In this document: in pieces, positions 18,144 through 26,991 of the stretch
Layout: the number at the start of each line of letters is the position of its first letter
Numbering within the stretch: the first letter of the stretch is position 1
Source of the DNA: DASQFQ01 sp963802905
GTDB taxonomy: Bacteria > Actinomycetota > Thermoleophilia > Solirubrobacterales > Solirubrobacteraceae
Assembly: GCA_963802905.1 (NCBI GenBank)
Contig: CAWDKH010000023.1
Coordinates: forward strand, 62,001 to 126,000
DNA: 64,000 bases
Direction: 5' to 3'
Notes under the pieces: generated by a model
Databases searched by the model: none
What the model saw: the letters and a program-made list of their open reading frames with translations, nothing else
What the model was told of the DNA's origin: nothing
Position numbers and translations under genes: made by a program

Positions 18144-19822
18144 CACCCGACCATGTCGCGCGCGGCAGCGCCGGGCGCGATCATCGGGTACGTGTTCTCC
18201 TCGCGGGTGACGCGGACGTCGACCACGACCGGGCCGGGCGTCTCGATCGCCTTGCGCATGTCCTCGACCAGCGTCTTCTTCTCCGTCAGGCGGATGCCGG
18301 TCGCCCCGTAGGCCTCGGCGAGCTTGACGAAGTCGGGCCACGAGCCCATGTCGACGTGCGAGTAGCGGCGGTCCCAGAACAGCTCCTGCCACTGCCGGAC
18401 CATGCCCAGGTAGCCGTTGTTCATGATGAACACCTTCACCGGGATGCCGTTCTCGGTCAGCGTCGCCAGCTCCTGCGAGTTCATCTGGATCGACGCGTCG
18501 CCGGTGATCAGGCAGGTCGGGATGTCGGGCACCGCCACGGCCGCGCCCATCGCGGCCGGCAGGCCGAAGCCCATCGTCCCGAGGCCGCCGGAGTTGATCC
18601 AGCGGCGCGGCTTGTTGAAGTGGAAGTACTGCGCGCTCCACATCTGGTGCTGGCCGACGTCGGAGGCCAAGATGCAGTCCCCGCCGGTCGCCTCGTAGAG
18701 CGCCTGGACCATGTACTGCGGCTTGATCTCGGTGTCCGAGGAGTCCTCGTACTTCAGCGGGTGCTGCTGGCGCCAGCCCTCGATCCGCTCCCACCAGCCG
18801 GCGAGCCGGTCCGGGTCGGCCTTGGCCGAGCGGTACTCGGCGGTCAGGCGCGGGACGATGTTCTTGGCGTCACCGACGATCGGGATGTGCGCCGGGATGT
18901 TCTTGGAGATCTCCGCCGGGTCGACGTCGATGTGCACGAACTTGGCCCGCGGGGCGAACTCGGAGAGCTTGCCGGTGATGCGGTCGTCGAAGCGCGCGCC
19001 GATCGCCACGATCAGGTCGGCCTCGTCCATCGCGTAGTTGGCCGTGCGCGTGCCGTGCATGCCGAGCATCCCCAGCCACTGCGGGTGCGGCGCCGGGAAG
19101 GCGCCGAGGCCCATCAGCGTGCAGGTGACCGGCAGCTTGTCCGACAGCGCGAGCTCGGTCAGCTCCGCCGACGCGTCGGCGTTGATCACGCCGCCGCCGA
19201 CGTAGAGCACCGGCCGGCGCGCGTTGGCGAGCGCCTTGGCCGCGAGCCGGATCTGCTTCTGGTTGCCCTCGGTGGTCGGCTGGTAGCCGGGCAGGCGCAC
19301 GTCGCCGACCGGCTGGTAGTCGATCTCCACCCGCGTGAGGTCGGTCGGCATGTCGATCAGCACCGGCCCGGGCCGCCCGGTGCGGGCGATGTGGAACGCC
19401 TCGTGGACCGCCCGCGGGATCTCCGTCGGGTGCTGGATCATGAAGCTGTGCTTGACGATCGGCATGGTGATGCCGAACGTGTCCGCCTCCTGGAAGCCGT
19501 CGGTGCCGAGCAGGTCGGTGCGCACCTGGCCGGTGAACGCGACCATCGGGACGGAATCCATCATCGCGTCGGTCAGGGGGGTGACGATGTTCGTGGCGCC
19601 GGGCCCGGAGGTGGCAAAGACGACGCCGACGCGGCCGGAAGCCTTGGCGTAGCCCTCGGCGGCGTGGCCGCCGCCGGCCTCATGCCGTACGAGTACGTGA
19701 CGGATACCTGACTCCACGAAGGCGTCGTACGTCGGGAGGTTCGCTCCCCCGGGGTAGCCGAAGACGACATCCACGCCCTCGGCCCGCAGGCACTCCATCA
19801 CTGCATCGACAGCTCGCATCAT
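18143..19822 (-). CDS. ilvB: acetolactate synthase large subunit IlvB
   Basis: Thiamine-diphosphate enzyme for the first common step of branched-chain amino acid synthesis. 559 residues: FGYPGGANLPTYDAF, catalytic Glu in LVRHEAGGGHAAEGYA, ATSGPGATNIVTPL, AFTGQVRTDLLGTDGFQEAD and the ThDP/Mg motif TGDASIQMNSQELATL...MNNGYLGMVRQWQELF. Biosynthetic AHAS type (FAD-binding middle domain present). Operon with ilvN and the hydrolase; ilvC is not adjacent. The preceding gene ends 10 bases upstream. Confidence 0.96.
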   Translation of the reverse strand: MMRAVDAVMECLRAEGVDVVFGYPGGANLPTYDAFVESGIRHVLVRHEAGGGHAAEGYAKASGRVGVVFATSGPGATNIVTPLTDAMMDSVPMVAFTGQVRTDLLGTDGFQEADTFGITMPIVKHSFMIQHPTEIPRAVHEAFHIARTGRPGPVLIDMPTDLTRVEIDYQPVGDVRLPGYQPTTEGNQKQIRLAAKALANARRPVLYVGGGVINADASAELTELALSDKLPVTCTLMGLGAFPAPHPQWLGMLGMHGTRTANYAMDEADLIVAIGARFDDRITGKLSEFAPRAKFVHIDVDPAEISKNIPAHIPIVGDAKNIVPRLTAEYRSAKADPDRLAGWWERIEGWRQQHPLKYEDSSDTEIKPQYMVQALYEATGGDCILASDVGQHQMWSAQYFHFNKPRRWINSGGLGTMGFGLPAAMGAAVAVPDIPTCLITGDASIQMNSQELATLTENGIPVKVFIMNNGYLGMVRQWQELFWDRRYSHVDMGSWPDFVKLAEAYGATGIRLTEKKTLVEDMRKAIETPGPVVVDVRVTREENTYPMIAPGAAARDMVG

Positions 19823-19832
19823 GCGGGCGAGT

Positions 19833-20117
19833 TTATCTGCGCGGCGTGGCAGCTTCAGGTGCGATGAGCTCGTCCGGGAACTCGAGCTCGGTCCCGCAGC
19901 GCATACAGAGGGCGTCGTGGGCCATGACGATCTTCCCGCAGCCCGGGCACTGGCGGCGCGGCTCCTCGCGCTCGGAGCGGTAGAGCACCAGCGCCAGCAG
20001 CCCGGCCACCGGCAGGATCGCCGAGATCAGGAACCACAGAAACATCGACGAGCCCTTGATCCGCGCGACGACCGCGCCCGCCACCCCGAACCAGAAACAG
20101 ATCAGGAGGTAGATCAC
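19833..20117 (-). CDS. small membrane protein with zinc ribbon
   Basis: 94 residues. Two N-terminal hydrophobic segments (IYLLICFWFGVAGAVVARI and MFLWFLISAILPVAGLLALV) are followed by a cytoplasmic zinc ribbon CPGCGK...CMRCG. This resembles small zinc-ribbon/PLDc_N-like membrane proteins. It lies 10 bases before ilvB and is probably cotranscribed, though a functional link to amino acid synthesis is not evident. Confidence 0.7.
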   Translation of the reverse strand: MIYLLICFWFGVAGAVVARIKGSSMFLWFLISAILPVAGLLALVLYRSEREEPRRQCPGCGKIVMAHDALCMRCGTELEFPDELIAPEAATPRR

Positions 20118-20192
20118 GGCTCAGATGTGCCGCAGCGCCCAGATGACCGGGGAGGTCTGCACCCCCCGATCGTACCGCCGGTAACTGCTGTC

Positions 20193-20375
20193 TCAGTCGT
20201 GCGAGCGCTTCAGATGCGCGAAGCGCTCGGACCGCGGGACGTCGCGTCCTTCGAGGCGCAGCTGGGCGAGGCGGAAGCGACGCACACCGGGGCTGAGGGG
20301 CCGGTTGCGGGGGGAGCTGGCCGCTGGGACCAGGACGAGGCGGCGTGCGGTCGATGTGCTCATGCTCAGCATCAT
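20193..20375 (-). CDS. possible small protein, 60 residues
   Basis: Reads MMLSMSTSTARRLVLVPAAS to HLKRSHD. Arg-rich and basic, no recognised domain. About five of six codons end in G or C, similar to neighbouring genes, and it fills most of the 300-base gap between its neighbours on the same strand. It could be a leader or basic small protein; existence is uncertain. Confidence 0.4.
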   Translation of the reverse strand: MMLSMSTSTARRLVLVPAASSPRNRPLSPGVRRFRLAQLRLEGRDVPRSERFAHLKRSHD

Positions 20376-20418
20376 CGGTCCAATCAGGCGTCTGCGCTAT
20401 GGACCGTTGACCCTATGT

Positions 20419-21072
20419 TCACGACTCCGGACTCGACCGCCTGGACAACCGCACCCCGGCGTCGAGCGCAGGCCGCGCCCGTGGCGGCATTCTGCGGCGC
20501 AGCCGCCACGGCGAACCGCTGAACGCGAGGTTGGCCACGGTCGCGAAGCCCTCCTCGTCGGTGCGCAGCGCCAGCAGCAGGTGGGCGATGCGGTCGCCGG
20601 AGGGCAGGCCCGGCTCGGGCACCTGGACGCACCAGCAGAACACGCGCCGCCCGCCCGGCGAGACGAGCACCGCGCCGGCCTCGCCGACGAGCCAGACGCC
20701 GAGCGCGCCGCGCTCGGGGACCAGCCCGGTCTGGGCGTGCAGCTCGCGCGCGTCGTGACCGACGAGGTCGCCGAGCAGGCCGAGCGCCACCCGCTCGGGC
20801 CCGTCCTCGGCCCGCGGCTTCGGCCGCACGACGTTGGCCCCGCGCCGCGCGTAGAGCTCCGGGATCGCCCACGCATGCGCGAGCAGCGCGAGCCCGACCG
20901 GGAACGACAGCGGCTCGAGCGCCGCCAGCAGGCCGGCAGTCCCGACGAACGGGATCGTGTGCGCCGCGGTGGTCAGCGTCCACGTGCGCCCGCGCATGCG
21001 CAGGCGGTGGGCGTCGGCCCGCGGCCGCCAGTGGACCGCGGCGGTCTCCGGCAGCGGCGCGGAGGCCGCCAT
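20419..21072 (-). CDS. hypothetical protein with hydrophobic segment
   Basis: 217 residues beginning MAASAPLPETAAVHWRPRAD. A hydrophobic stretch FVGTAGLLAALEPLSFPVGLALLA (about 40-65) could span or associate with the membrane, followed by a beta-rich region (ALGVWLVGEAGAVLVSPGGR, FCWCVQVPEPGLP). The C-terminal 25 residues are basic and low complexity. I do not recognise a family. The gene lies 8 bases downstream of the 74-residue gene. Confidence 0.6.
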   Translation of the reverse strand: MAASAPLPETAAVHWRPRADAHRLRMRGRTWTLTTAAHTIPFVGTAGLLAALEPLSFPVGLALLAHAWAIPELYARRGANVVRPKPRAEDGPERVALGLLGDLVGHDARELHAQTGLVPERGALGVWLVGEAGAVLVSPGGRRVFCWCVQVPEPGLPSGDRIAHLLLALRTDEEGFATVANLAFSGSPWRLRRRMPPRARPALDAGVRLSRRSSPES

Positions 21073-21080
21073 GCCCAGTG

Positions 21081-21305
21081 CTAGCCGCCCGCGATCGGGC
21101 GGCGGAGGATCACGAGGTCGGCGTCGAGCGGCAGCTCAGAGACCTGCCGCGCCTGCCCCTCGCCCTCGGTGACCGTGGCGTAGTAGCCGGCGTCGAGCTC
21201 CTTGCGGAACTCAGCCACTGCGCGCTCGATCGCCTCGGGATCCCCGGCCGTCCACTCCGCGAGCGTCGAGTGACCGGTCGTGTCCATGCGGATGAGACGT
21301 GCCAT
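21081..21305 (-). CDS. small conserved-type hypothetical protein, 74 residues
   Basis: Starts at ATG 21305 (MARLIRMDTTGHSTLAEWTA) and ends with ELPLDADLVILRRPIAGG. The compact pattern, a short helix plus a beta strand ending in a GG tail, looks like a real small folded protein with a ubiquitin-like diglycine end; no processing partner is seen and I would not claim modifier function. It sits between the GGDEF gene and the next hypothetical in one strand run. Confidence 0.6.
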   Translation of the reverse strand: MARLIRMDTTGHSTLAEWTAGDPEAIERAVAEFRKELDAGYYATVTEGEGQARQVSELPLDADLVILRRPIAGG

Positions 21306-21328
21306 GGCGCGAATGGTACGCGCGACCG

Positions 21329-23635
21329 CTACTCCGCGATGAGATAGCGCCCCGGCCCGCTGGCCTTGGCGCGGTACATCGCGCCGTCGGCGAGGTTCAG
21401 CAGCTCCTCGCGGCTGCGGCCCTCCACCGGCGCGATGCAGATCCCGATGCTGGCCGACAGCGTGATCGTCTCCTCGCCGAGCGCGATCGGCTCGCGCAGC
21501 GTGTCGATGATCCGCTGGGCAATGCCGCGGACGTCGTCGTCGCCGGTGATGTGCTCGGACAGCACGACCAGCTCGTCGCCGCCGAAGCGCGCCACCGTGT
21601 CCTCCGCGCGCAGCGTCGACGCCACCAGCGCCGCGGCGCTGCGCAGCACGTCGTCGCCGCCGGCGTGCCCGAAGCGGTCGTTGACCGCCTTGAAGCCGTC
21701 GAAGTCGAGGAAGAGCACGGCCAGCGGCGCATGCTCGCGCTGCTGGCGGCGCATCGCGTGGTCGAGGCGGTCGAAGAACAGGACGCGGTTCGGCAGTCCG
21801 GTCAGGGGATCGTGCAGCGCCTCGTGGAGCCGCTGCTCCTCGGCGCGGCGGCGCACGATGAACTCGCCGAGCTGGGCGCCGAGCTCCGCGCCGGGGGACT
21901 CGCCGTCGCCGTCGAGCACGAGCAGGCCGCCGTCGAGCGGGATCTCCAGGTCGCCCGCCGGTCGCTCCGGCACGCTGCCGCGCGGCCACGCCGCCTCGAG
22001 CGCCCCGTCGAGCCACAGGCTCCCGCGCTCCCAGCCGAGCTCCTCGACCACGACCTGCAGCAGCTCCGGCAGCGCGTCGCGCAGGTCGCGGCCGCCGGCC
22101 ATCACGCTCAGCACGCCGTGGGCGGCGGCGCGGAGGCGCGCCGCGCGCCGCTGCTCGGTGACGTCGCGCACCAGCGCCAGGCACTGCGTGTTGCGCCCGT
22201 CTGCGTCGTGCAGCAGCAGCGCCCGCAGTGCGCCCCAGCGGACCTCGCCGTCCGGGCGCACGTAGCGCTTCTCCGTGTTCCACTCGGCGAGCTCGCCGGC
22301 GGCCATCTGTCGCATCGCCTCGGCGCTCTCCGGCATGTCCTCCGGGTGCGTGACGTCATCGACCTGCATGCCCTCGAGCGCATCGCGGTCGCGCCCGAGG
22401 AACTCCGCGAGCGCCTCGTTGACGAGCGTGAAGCGCCCGCCGCGGGCGACGAGCGCGATGCCCACCGGCGCGCGCTCGAAGATCGAGCGGAAGCGCTCGT
22501 CGAGCTCGATCCGCGCCCGCTCCGCCGCCCGGATGTCGGTCAGGTCCTGGCAAATGCCGATCAGGTGGCGCGGACCGCCGCCCGCGCGGTGTACGGCGCC
22601 GCGGATCCGGAGGTCGCGGAGCTCACCGTCTCCCCGGCGGATCGTCACGGAGCAGTCGAACCCGCTGTCCTCGCCGATCGCGCGGTCGACCTCGCCCCGC
22701 AGCCGCTCGCGGTCCTGCTCGACCACCATGCTGAGCACGCCCTCCCGCGACGGGACGTGGTCGTCGGGCTCGACGCCGAAGATGCGGTACGTCTCCGGCG
22801 ACCACGTCACGGTCGCGCGCTCGAGGTCGCGGTCGAAGGACCCGATCTGGCCGAGCCGCTGCGCCTCGGCGAGCCGCTGCTCAGCGTGGCGGCGTTCGGT
22901 GACGTCCTCGCAGACGCCGTCGAAGCGCCGGACGGTGCCGTCGGGCCCCATCGTGGCGCCGCCGCGGCAGAGCAGCAGCCGGTAGTCGCCGTCGGCGTGG
23001 AGCATGCGGAACTCGAGCTCCATCGTGCCGCCGGAGTCCATCGCTGCCCGCGACTCGGCGGCGACCCGGTCGCGGTCGTCCGGGTGGACGAGCTCCATGG
23101 TGTCGTCGCCCACCGTTTCCGCTCCGGGCGCGATCCCGAGTATCCGCATCAGCTCCGCCGACCACGTGATCTCGTGCGCGTCTGGGTCCCAGTGCCAGGA
23201 GCCGACGCCCGCGATCTGCTGCGCCTCGGCCAGCTGCGCCTCGCTGCGGCGCAGTGCCTCCTCGGCGCGCTTGTGCGCGCTGATGTCGGTCGAGAGCCCG
23301 ATCACCGCCACCGGTTGCCCCTCGGCGTCGAAGACCGGCGTCTTCTGCGTGAGGTGCGTGCGCTCACCCCAGCCGTCCTCCATGTCGAGCGGCCGGCGGG
23401 TCGCCAGCACCTCGCGGTTCTGCGCGGCCCAGCGCTCGACCGTCACCGGGTCGAAGAGCTCCTCCGGCATCCGGCCGATGACCTCCTCAGGCGGCCTGCC
23501 GACGAGCTCGCATGCCGCACGGTTTGCGTAGGTGATCCGGCCGTCCAGGTCCTGGACGTAGAACAGCACCGACACCCCGTCGAGGACCTCGACGAGGCGG
23601 GCAGCGTCCAGCGTGGGGCCTCCATGCGCATCCAC
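21329..23635 (-). CDS. diguanylate cyclase with four PAS domains
   Basis: 768 residues, no membrane segment or signal peptide. PAS domains start near residues 12, 140, 265 and 380, each ending in a PAC-like TDIS/DVTE/DLTD segment; about residues 500-585 form a GAF-like or linker region. The C-terminal GGDEF domain (about 595-768) has DPLTGLPNRVLFFDRLDHAM, FLDFDGFKAVND and the active-site loop as GGDEL. RAED five residues before GGDEL matches the RxxD product-inhibition site. It should make cyclic di-GMP in response to a sensed signal. No EAL domain follows. Confidence 0.9.
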   Translation of the reverse strand: MDAHGGPTLDAARLVEVLDGVSVLFYVQDLDGRITYANRAACELVGRPPEEVIGRMPEELFDPVTVERWAAQNREVLATRRPLDMEDGWGERTHLTQKTPVFDAEGQPVAVIGLSTDISAHKRAEEALRRSEAQLAEAQQIAGVGSWHWDPDAHEITWSAELMRILGIAPGAETVGDDTMELVHPDDRDRVAAESRAAMDSGGTMELEFRMLHADGDYRLLLCRGGATMGPDGTVRRFDGVCEDVTERRHAEQRLAEAQRLGQIGSFDRDLERATVTWSPETYRIFGVEPDDHVPSREGVLSMVVEQDRERLRGEVDRAIGEDSGFDCSVTIRRGDGELRDLRIRGAVHRAGGGPRHLIGICQDLTDIRAAERARIELDERFRSIFERAPVGIALVARGGRFTLVNEALAEFLGRDRDALEGMQVDDVTHPEDMPESAEAMRQMAAGELAEWNTEKRYVRPDGEVRWGALRALLLHDADGRNTQCLALVRDVTEQRRAARLRAAAHGVLSVMAGGRDLRDALPELLQVVVEELGWERGSLWLDGALEAAWPRGSVPERPAGDLEIPLDGGLLVLDGDGESPGAELGAQLGEFIVRRRAEEQRLHEALHDPLTGLPNRVLFFDRLDHAMRRQQREHAPLAVLFLDFDGFKAVNDRFGHAGGDDVLRSAAALVASTLRAEDTVARFGGDELVVLSEHITGDDDVRGIAQRIIDTLREPIALGEETITLSASIGICIAPVEGRSREELLNLADGAMYRAKASGPGRYLIAE

Positions 23636-23691
23636 AGCGCCGGCGACGCTATCGGAATGCCCACTGACAGATAGTCAGATCCGCGAGAGAT

Positions 23692-25125
23692 CTAGACGCC
23701 GAGCTGCTCGCGCAGCAGGCGGTTGACCTCGCCGCCGTCGGCGCGGCCCTTCGTCTCCCGCATCACGGGCCCGACGAGCGCTCCGATCGCCTTCGGGTTG
23801 CCGCCGCGCACGCGCTCGGCGACGTCGGGGTTCTCCTCGATGACGCGCGCGACGATCGCGGCGAGCTCGTCGCCGTCGCCCATCGCGCCGAGCCCCTCTG
23901 CCTCGATGACCGCCTCGGGATCGCCGCCGTGCTCGACGAGCCGGTCGAGCACCTGGCGCCCGGCGCCGCGGGTGACGGTGCCGGCCTGCACGAGGCCGGC
24001 CAGCTTGGCCAGCGCCTGCGGGGTGACGTTGGAGGCGGCCGGGTCGGCCTCGGCGTCGAGCCGCCCGACCAGCTCGTCCTTGACCCACGAGGCCACGAGC
24101 GGTCCCTCGACGTCCTCGCCCGCGGCGGTCGCGGCCTGCTCGAAGTAGTCGCCGAGCTCGGGCCGCACCGAGAACAGCCGCGCGGTGTCCTCCGGCAGCG
24201 CCCAGTCGCGCTCGTAGCGCGCAGCGCGCTCGGCCGGCAGCTCGGGCAGCGCCGCGCGCGCCTGCGCGAGCATCTCCTCGGTCGGCGCGAGCGGGACGAG
24301 GTCGGGCTCCGGGAAGTAGCGGTAGTCGTGCGCCTCCTCCTTCGAGCGCAGCGGGCTCAGCCGCCCCGTCCGCGGGTCGAAGTGCAGCGTCTCCTGGCTC
24401 ACGCGCTCCCCCGCCTCGAGCAGCCCGGTCTGGCGCTCGATCTCCGCGTTGATGCCCTGCATCAGGAAGCGGAACGAGTTCATGTTCTTGAGCTCGGTCT
24501 TGGTGCCGAGCTCGTCGGAGCCCTTGGGGCGGATGGAGACGTTGGCGTCGCAGCGCAGCGAGCCCTCCTCCATGTTCACGTCCGAGACGCCGAGCTGGCG
24601 CAGCGTCACGCGCAGCAGCGTCAGCCACTCGCGCGCCTGCTCGGCGGAGCGGATGTCCGGCTCGGTGACGATCTCGGCCAGCGGCGTGCCGCAGCGGTTG
24701 AAGTCGACGACGCTCGCCGACGAGCCGTGGATGCGGCCCGACTCGCCGAGGTGCGTGAGCTTCGCCGCGTCCTCCTCGAGGTGGATGCGGTGCAGCCGGA
24801 CATCCCCCACGTGACCGCCCAGGCAGAGCGGGATGTCGTACTGGGAGATCTGGTACGCCTTCGGGTTGTCCGGATAGAAGTAGTTCTTGCGGTGGAAGAT
24901 CGACCGCGGCGCGATCTCGCAGTCGAACGCGAGGCCCATCAGCAGCCCGTACTGGACGGCCTGGGCGTTGAGCACCGGCAGCGCGCCGGGCAGGCCGAGG
25001 CAGACCGGGCAGGTGCGCGTGTTGGGCTCCTCGCCGAACGACAGCGCGCACGAGCAGAACATCTTCGTCTTGGTGTCGAGCTGGACGTGGATCTCCAGGC
25101 CGATGACGGGCTCGTAGTCGCTCAT
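23692..25125 (-). CDS. gatB: Asp-tRNA(Asn)/Glu-tRNA(Gln) amidotransferase subunit B
   Basis: 477 residues from ATG 25125. Landmarks: YEPVIGLEIHVQLDTKTKMF, CPVCLGLPGALPVLN with zinc-type Cys residues, FHRKNYFYPDNPKAYQISQY, NRCGTPLAEIVTEPD, and the C-terminal helical YqeY/GatB tail ending NPKAIGALVGPVMRETKGRA. It binds and activates mischarged tRNA by phosphorylation. The start overlaps the gatA stop by four bases, giving a gatC-gatA-gatB operon. Confidence 0.96.
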   Translation of the reverse strand: MSDYEPVIGLEIHVQLDTKTKMFCSCALSFGEEPNTRTCPVCLGLPGALPVLNAQAVQYGLLMGLAFDCEIAPRSIFHRKNYFYPDNPKAYQISQYDIPLCLGGHVGDVRLHRIHLEEDAAKLTHLGESGRIHGSSASVVDFNRCGTPLAEIVTEPDIRSAEQAREWLTLLRVTLRQLGVSDVNMEEGSLRCDANVSIRPKGSDELGTKTELKNMNSFRFLMQGINAEIERQTGLLEAGERVSQETLHFDPRTGRLSPLRSKEEAHDYRYFPEPDLVPLAPTEEMLAQARAALPELPAERAARYERDWALPEDTARLFSVRPELGDYFEQAATAAGEDVEGPLVASWVKDELVGRLDAEADPAASNVTPQALAKLAGLVQAGTVTRGAGRQVLDRLVEHGGDPEAVIEAEGLGAMGDGDELAAIVARVIEENPDVAERVRGGNPKAIGALVGPVMRETKGRADGGEVNRLLREQLGV

Positions 25126-26540
25126 GCGCGCGCCTTCGAGCCGTCGAAGCCGATCGTCTGCTCGAGCGCGTAGGCCGCGTCGAGGATGCGGTTCTCGCTG
25201 AACGCCGGGCCGGCGATCTGGAAGCCGGTGGGCAGCCCGTCGGCCAGCCCGTTGGGGATCGAGATCGCGGGCAGGCCGGCCAGCGAGATCGGCACCGTGC
25301 AGTAGTCGTTGAGGTACATCGCCCACGGGTCGTCGGTCTTGGCGCCGAGCTCGAAGGCCGCGCCCGGGCTGGTCGGCGAGACCATGAAGTCGCACGACGC
25401 CCAGGCAGCGGTGAAGTCCTCGGCGATCTTCGTGCGCACCTTCTGCGCGCGGCCGTAGTAGGCGTCGTAGTAGCCGGAGGACAGCGCGTAGGTGCCGAGC
25501 ATGATGCGGCGCTTGACCTCGGCGCCGAAGCCCTTGGAGCGGGTGCGCGTGTACATCGTCAGCAGGTCGTCGGAGGGCTCGCGGAAGCCGTAGCGGACGC
25601 CGTCGTAGCGAGCCAGGTTGGCCGACGCCTCGGCGGGCGCGATCAGGTAGTAGGCCGCCAGCGCGTGCGGCGCGTGCGGGAGCGTGATGTCGACGATCTC
25701 GGCGCCGAGCTCGCGCGCCTGGTCGAGCGTCTGATGGAACGTGGCGAGCACGCCGGGCTCGATGCCCTCGCCCGACAGCTCCGCGGGCACGCCGAGGCGG
25801 ATGCCGCGCAGGTCGGTCGCGCTCGGCGCCCCGACCGGCTCGGGGAACGCGAGCGACGTCGAATCGCACGGATCCTCGCCCAGCATCGCGCCGAACAGCA
25901 GCGCGGAGTCGGTCACGTCGCGCGTGAACGGGCCGGCCTGATCGAGCGAGGAGGCGAACGCGATCATCCCGTAGCGGCTGACCGCGCCATAGGTGGGCTT
26001 GAGCCCGACGATCCCGCACAGCGCCGCGGGCTGGCGGATCGAGCCGCCGGTGTCGGTGCCGATCGCCCACGGCGCCGCGCCGGCCGCGACCGCGGCGGCG
26101 CTGCCGCCGCTCGAGCCGCCGGGGACGCGCGAGCGATCCCACGGGTTGAGCACCGGGCCGAAGGCGCAGTTCTCGGTCGAGGAGCCCATCGCGAACTCGT
26201 CCTGGTGGGTCTTGGCGAGCAGCGGCGCGCCGGCGCTGACGAGCCGCTCGACCGCGGTCGCCGTGTACGGCGGGCGGTAGCCCTCGAGGATCTTCGAGCC
26301 GGCCTGGCTGGGGATGCCCTCGGTGCAGAACAGGTCCTTGACCGCGACGGGGACGCCGCCGAGCGGGCTGTTGCGCTCGACCTCGGGCGGGGTGACCTCG
26401 TCGGAGACCCACGAGAACGCGTTGAGCTCGTCGGCGAGCGCGCGCTCGCGGTAGGCGGTCCACAGCTCGCCGGGGTCGACGGTGCCGGTGCGCACACCCT
26501 CCGCGGCCTGGGCCGCGGTCAGCTCGAGCAGCGCGCTCAT
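25122..26540 (-). CDS. gatA: Asp-tRNA(Asn)/Glu-tRNA(Gln) amidotransferase subunit A
   Basis: 472 residues. Amidase-signature enzyme that releases ammonia from glutamine. Catalytic triad segments are VPVAVKDLFCTEG (Lys), PGGSSGGSAAAVAAGAAPWA (cis-Ser region) and IGTDTGGSIRQPAALCGIVG (nucleophilic Ser), then the GatA-typical KPTYGAVSRYGMIAFASSLD. Overlaps gatC by four bases at the start and gatB at the end. Confidence 0.96.
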   Translation of the reverse strand: MSALLELTAAQAAEGVRTGTVDPGELWTAYRERALADELNAFSWVSDEVTPPEVERNSPLGGVPVAVKDLFCTEGIPSQAGSKILEGYRPPYTATAVERLVSAGAPLLAKTHQDEFAMGSSTENCAFGPVLNPWDRSRVPGGSSGGSAAAVAAGAAPWAIGTDTGGSIRQPAALCGIVGLKPTYGAVSRYGMIAFASSLDQAGPFTRDVTDSALLFGAMLGEDPCDSTSLAFPEPVGAPSATDLRGIRLGVPAELSGEGIEPGVLATFHQTLDQARELGAEIVDITLPHAPHALAAYYLIAPAEASANLARYDGVRYGFREPSDDLLTMYTRTRSKGFGAEVKRRIMLGTYALSSGYYDAYYGRAQKVRTKIAEDFTAAWASCDFMVSPTSPGAAFELGAKTDDPWAMYLNDYCTVPISLAGLPAISIPNGLADGLPTGFQIAGPAFSENRILDAAYALEQTIGFDGSKARA

Positions 26541-26833
26541 GCGGGCGCGGCGCCCGGGCTCGGGACGCGGAAGCCGTCGGGAGCGGGGTCCGGCGCGGCG
26601 TCGAGCACGACCTCGCGCGGGAGCGAGGGGCGCGGCTCGTCGGCGCGCAGCACGTTCTCGACCTCGACGACGTGCGACGTCGGCGGCACGTCGGCGAGGT
26701 CGCCGAGCTCGCCGATCTTCTCGATGTGATCGAGGACGCCCGAGAGCTCCTCGCCCATGCGCTCGAGCTCCTCCTCGCTCAGCTCGAGGCGGGCGAGGCG
26801 GGCGACGTGGAGGACCTGGTCACGGCTCAGCAT
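26537..26833 (-). CDS. gatC: Asp-tRNA(Asn)/Glu-tRNA(Gln) amidotransferase subunit C
   Basis: 98 residues from ATG 26833. MLSRDQVLHVARLARLELSE and LSGVLDHIEKIGELGDLADV are classic GatC helices, followed by the extended DEPRPSLPREVVLDAAPD tail. The subunit wraps around GatA and holds it to GatB. First gene of gatCAB; a long inverted repeat lies directly upstream. Confidence 0.93.
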   Translation of the reverse strand: MLSRDQVLHVARLARLELSEEELERMGEELSGVLDHIEKIGELGDLADVPPTSHVVEVENVLRADEPRPSLPREVVLDAAPDPAPDGFRVPSPGAAPA

Positions 26834-26872
26834 GCGGCCGTGGAGTCTAGGCCGCGGCAGCGCGAACATCAA

Positions 26873-26991
26873 CGGCGGCTGGGTGGGGAAGCGGGTTCGA
26901 ACCGCCGCGGCGGCAGCCCCCGTTGTCTGCCTAGCCATCGCTATACGAGGTCGCTGCCGCCTCGCCCCCAACCGACCCTACCCAGCCGCCG
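26873..26991 (-). repeat. long inverted repeat / structured leader between membrane protein gene and gatC
   Basis: Outer arms 26873-26884 and 26980-26991 are a perfect 12-bp inverted repeat, extended inward by one G-U and three G-C pairs. An inner 9-bp perfect pair (26909-26917 with 26953-26961) and the palindrome GGTTCGAACC lie in between. On the gatC strand the 5' arm is made by the last codons of the upstream gene and the 3' arm lies 40 bases before the gatC ATG. No T-run follows, so it is not a standard terminator; it may be a processed or regulatory leader RNA. Confidence 0.45.

Noticed and set aside
21081..21305. Ubiquitin-like modifier because the protein ends in GG
   Set aside because: The end follows a proline-isoleucine-alanine stretch and no ligase, protease or E1 is adjacent; the E1 at 58670 is far away and better explained by sulfur transfer.
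26885..26960. tRNA or tmRNA gene suggested by GGTTCGAACC
   Set aside because: A T-arm-like hairpin can be drawn on the minus strand, but no matching acceptor 5' strand, D-arm or anticodon arm of tRNA type is present, and no CCA or tmRNA tag was found.
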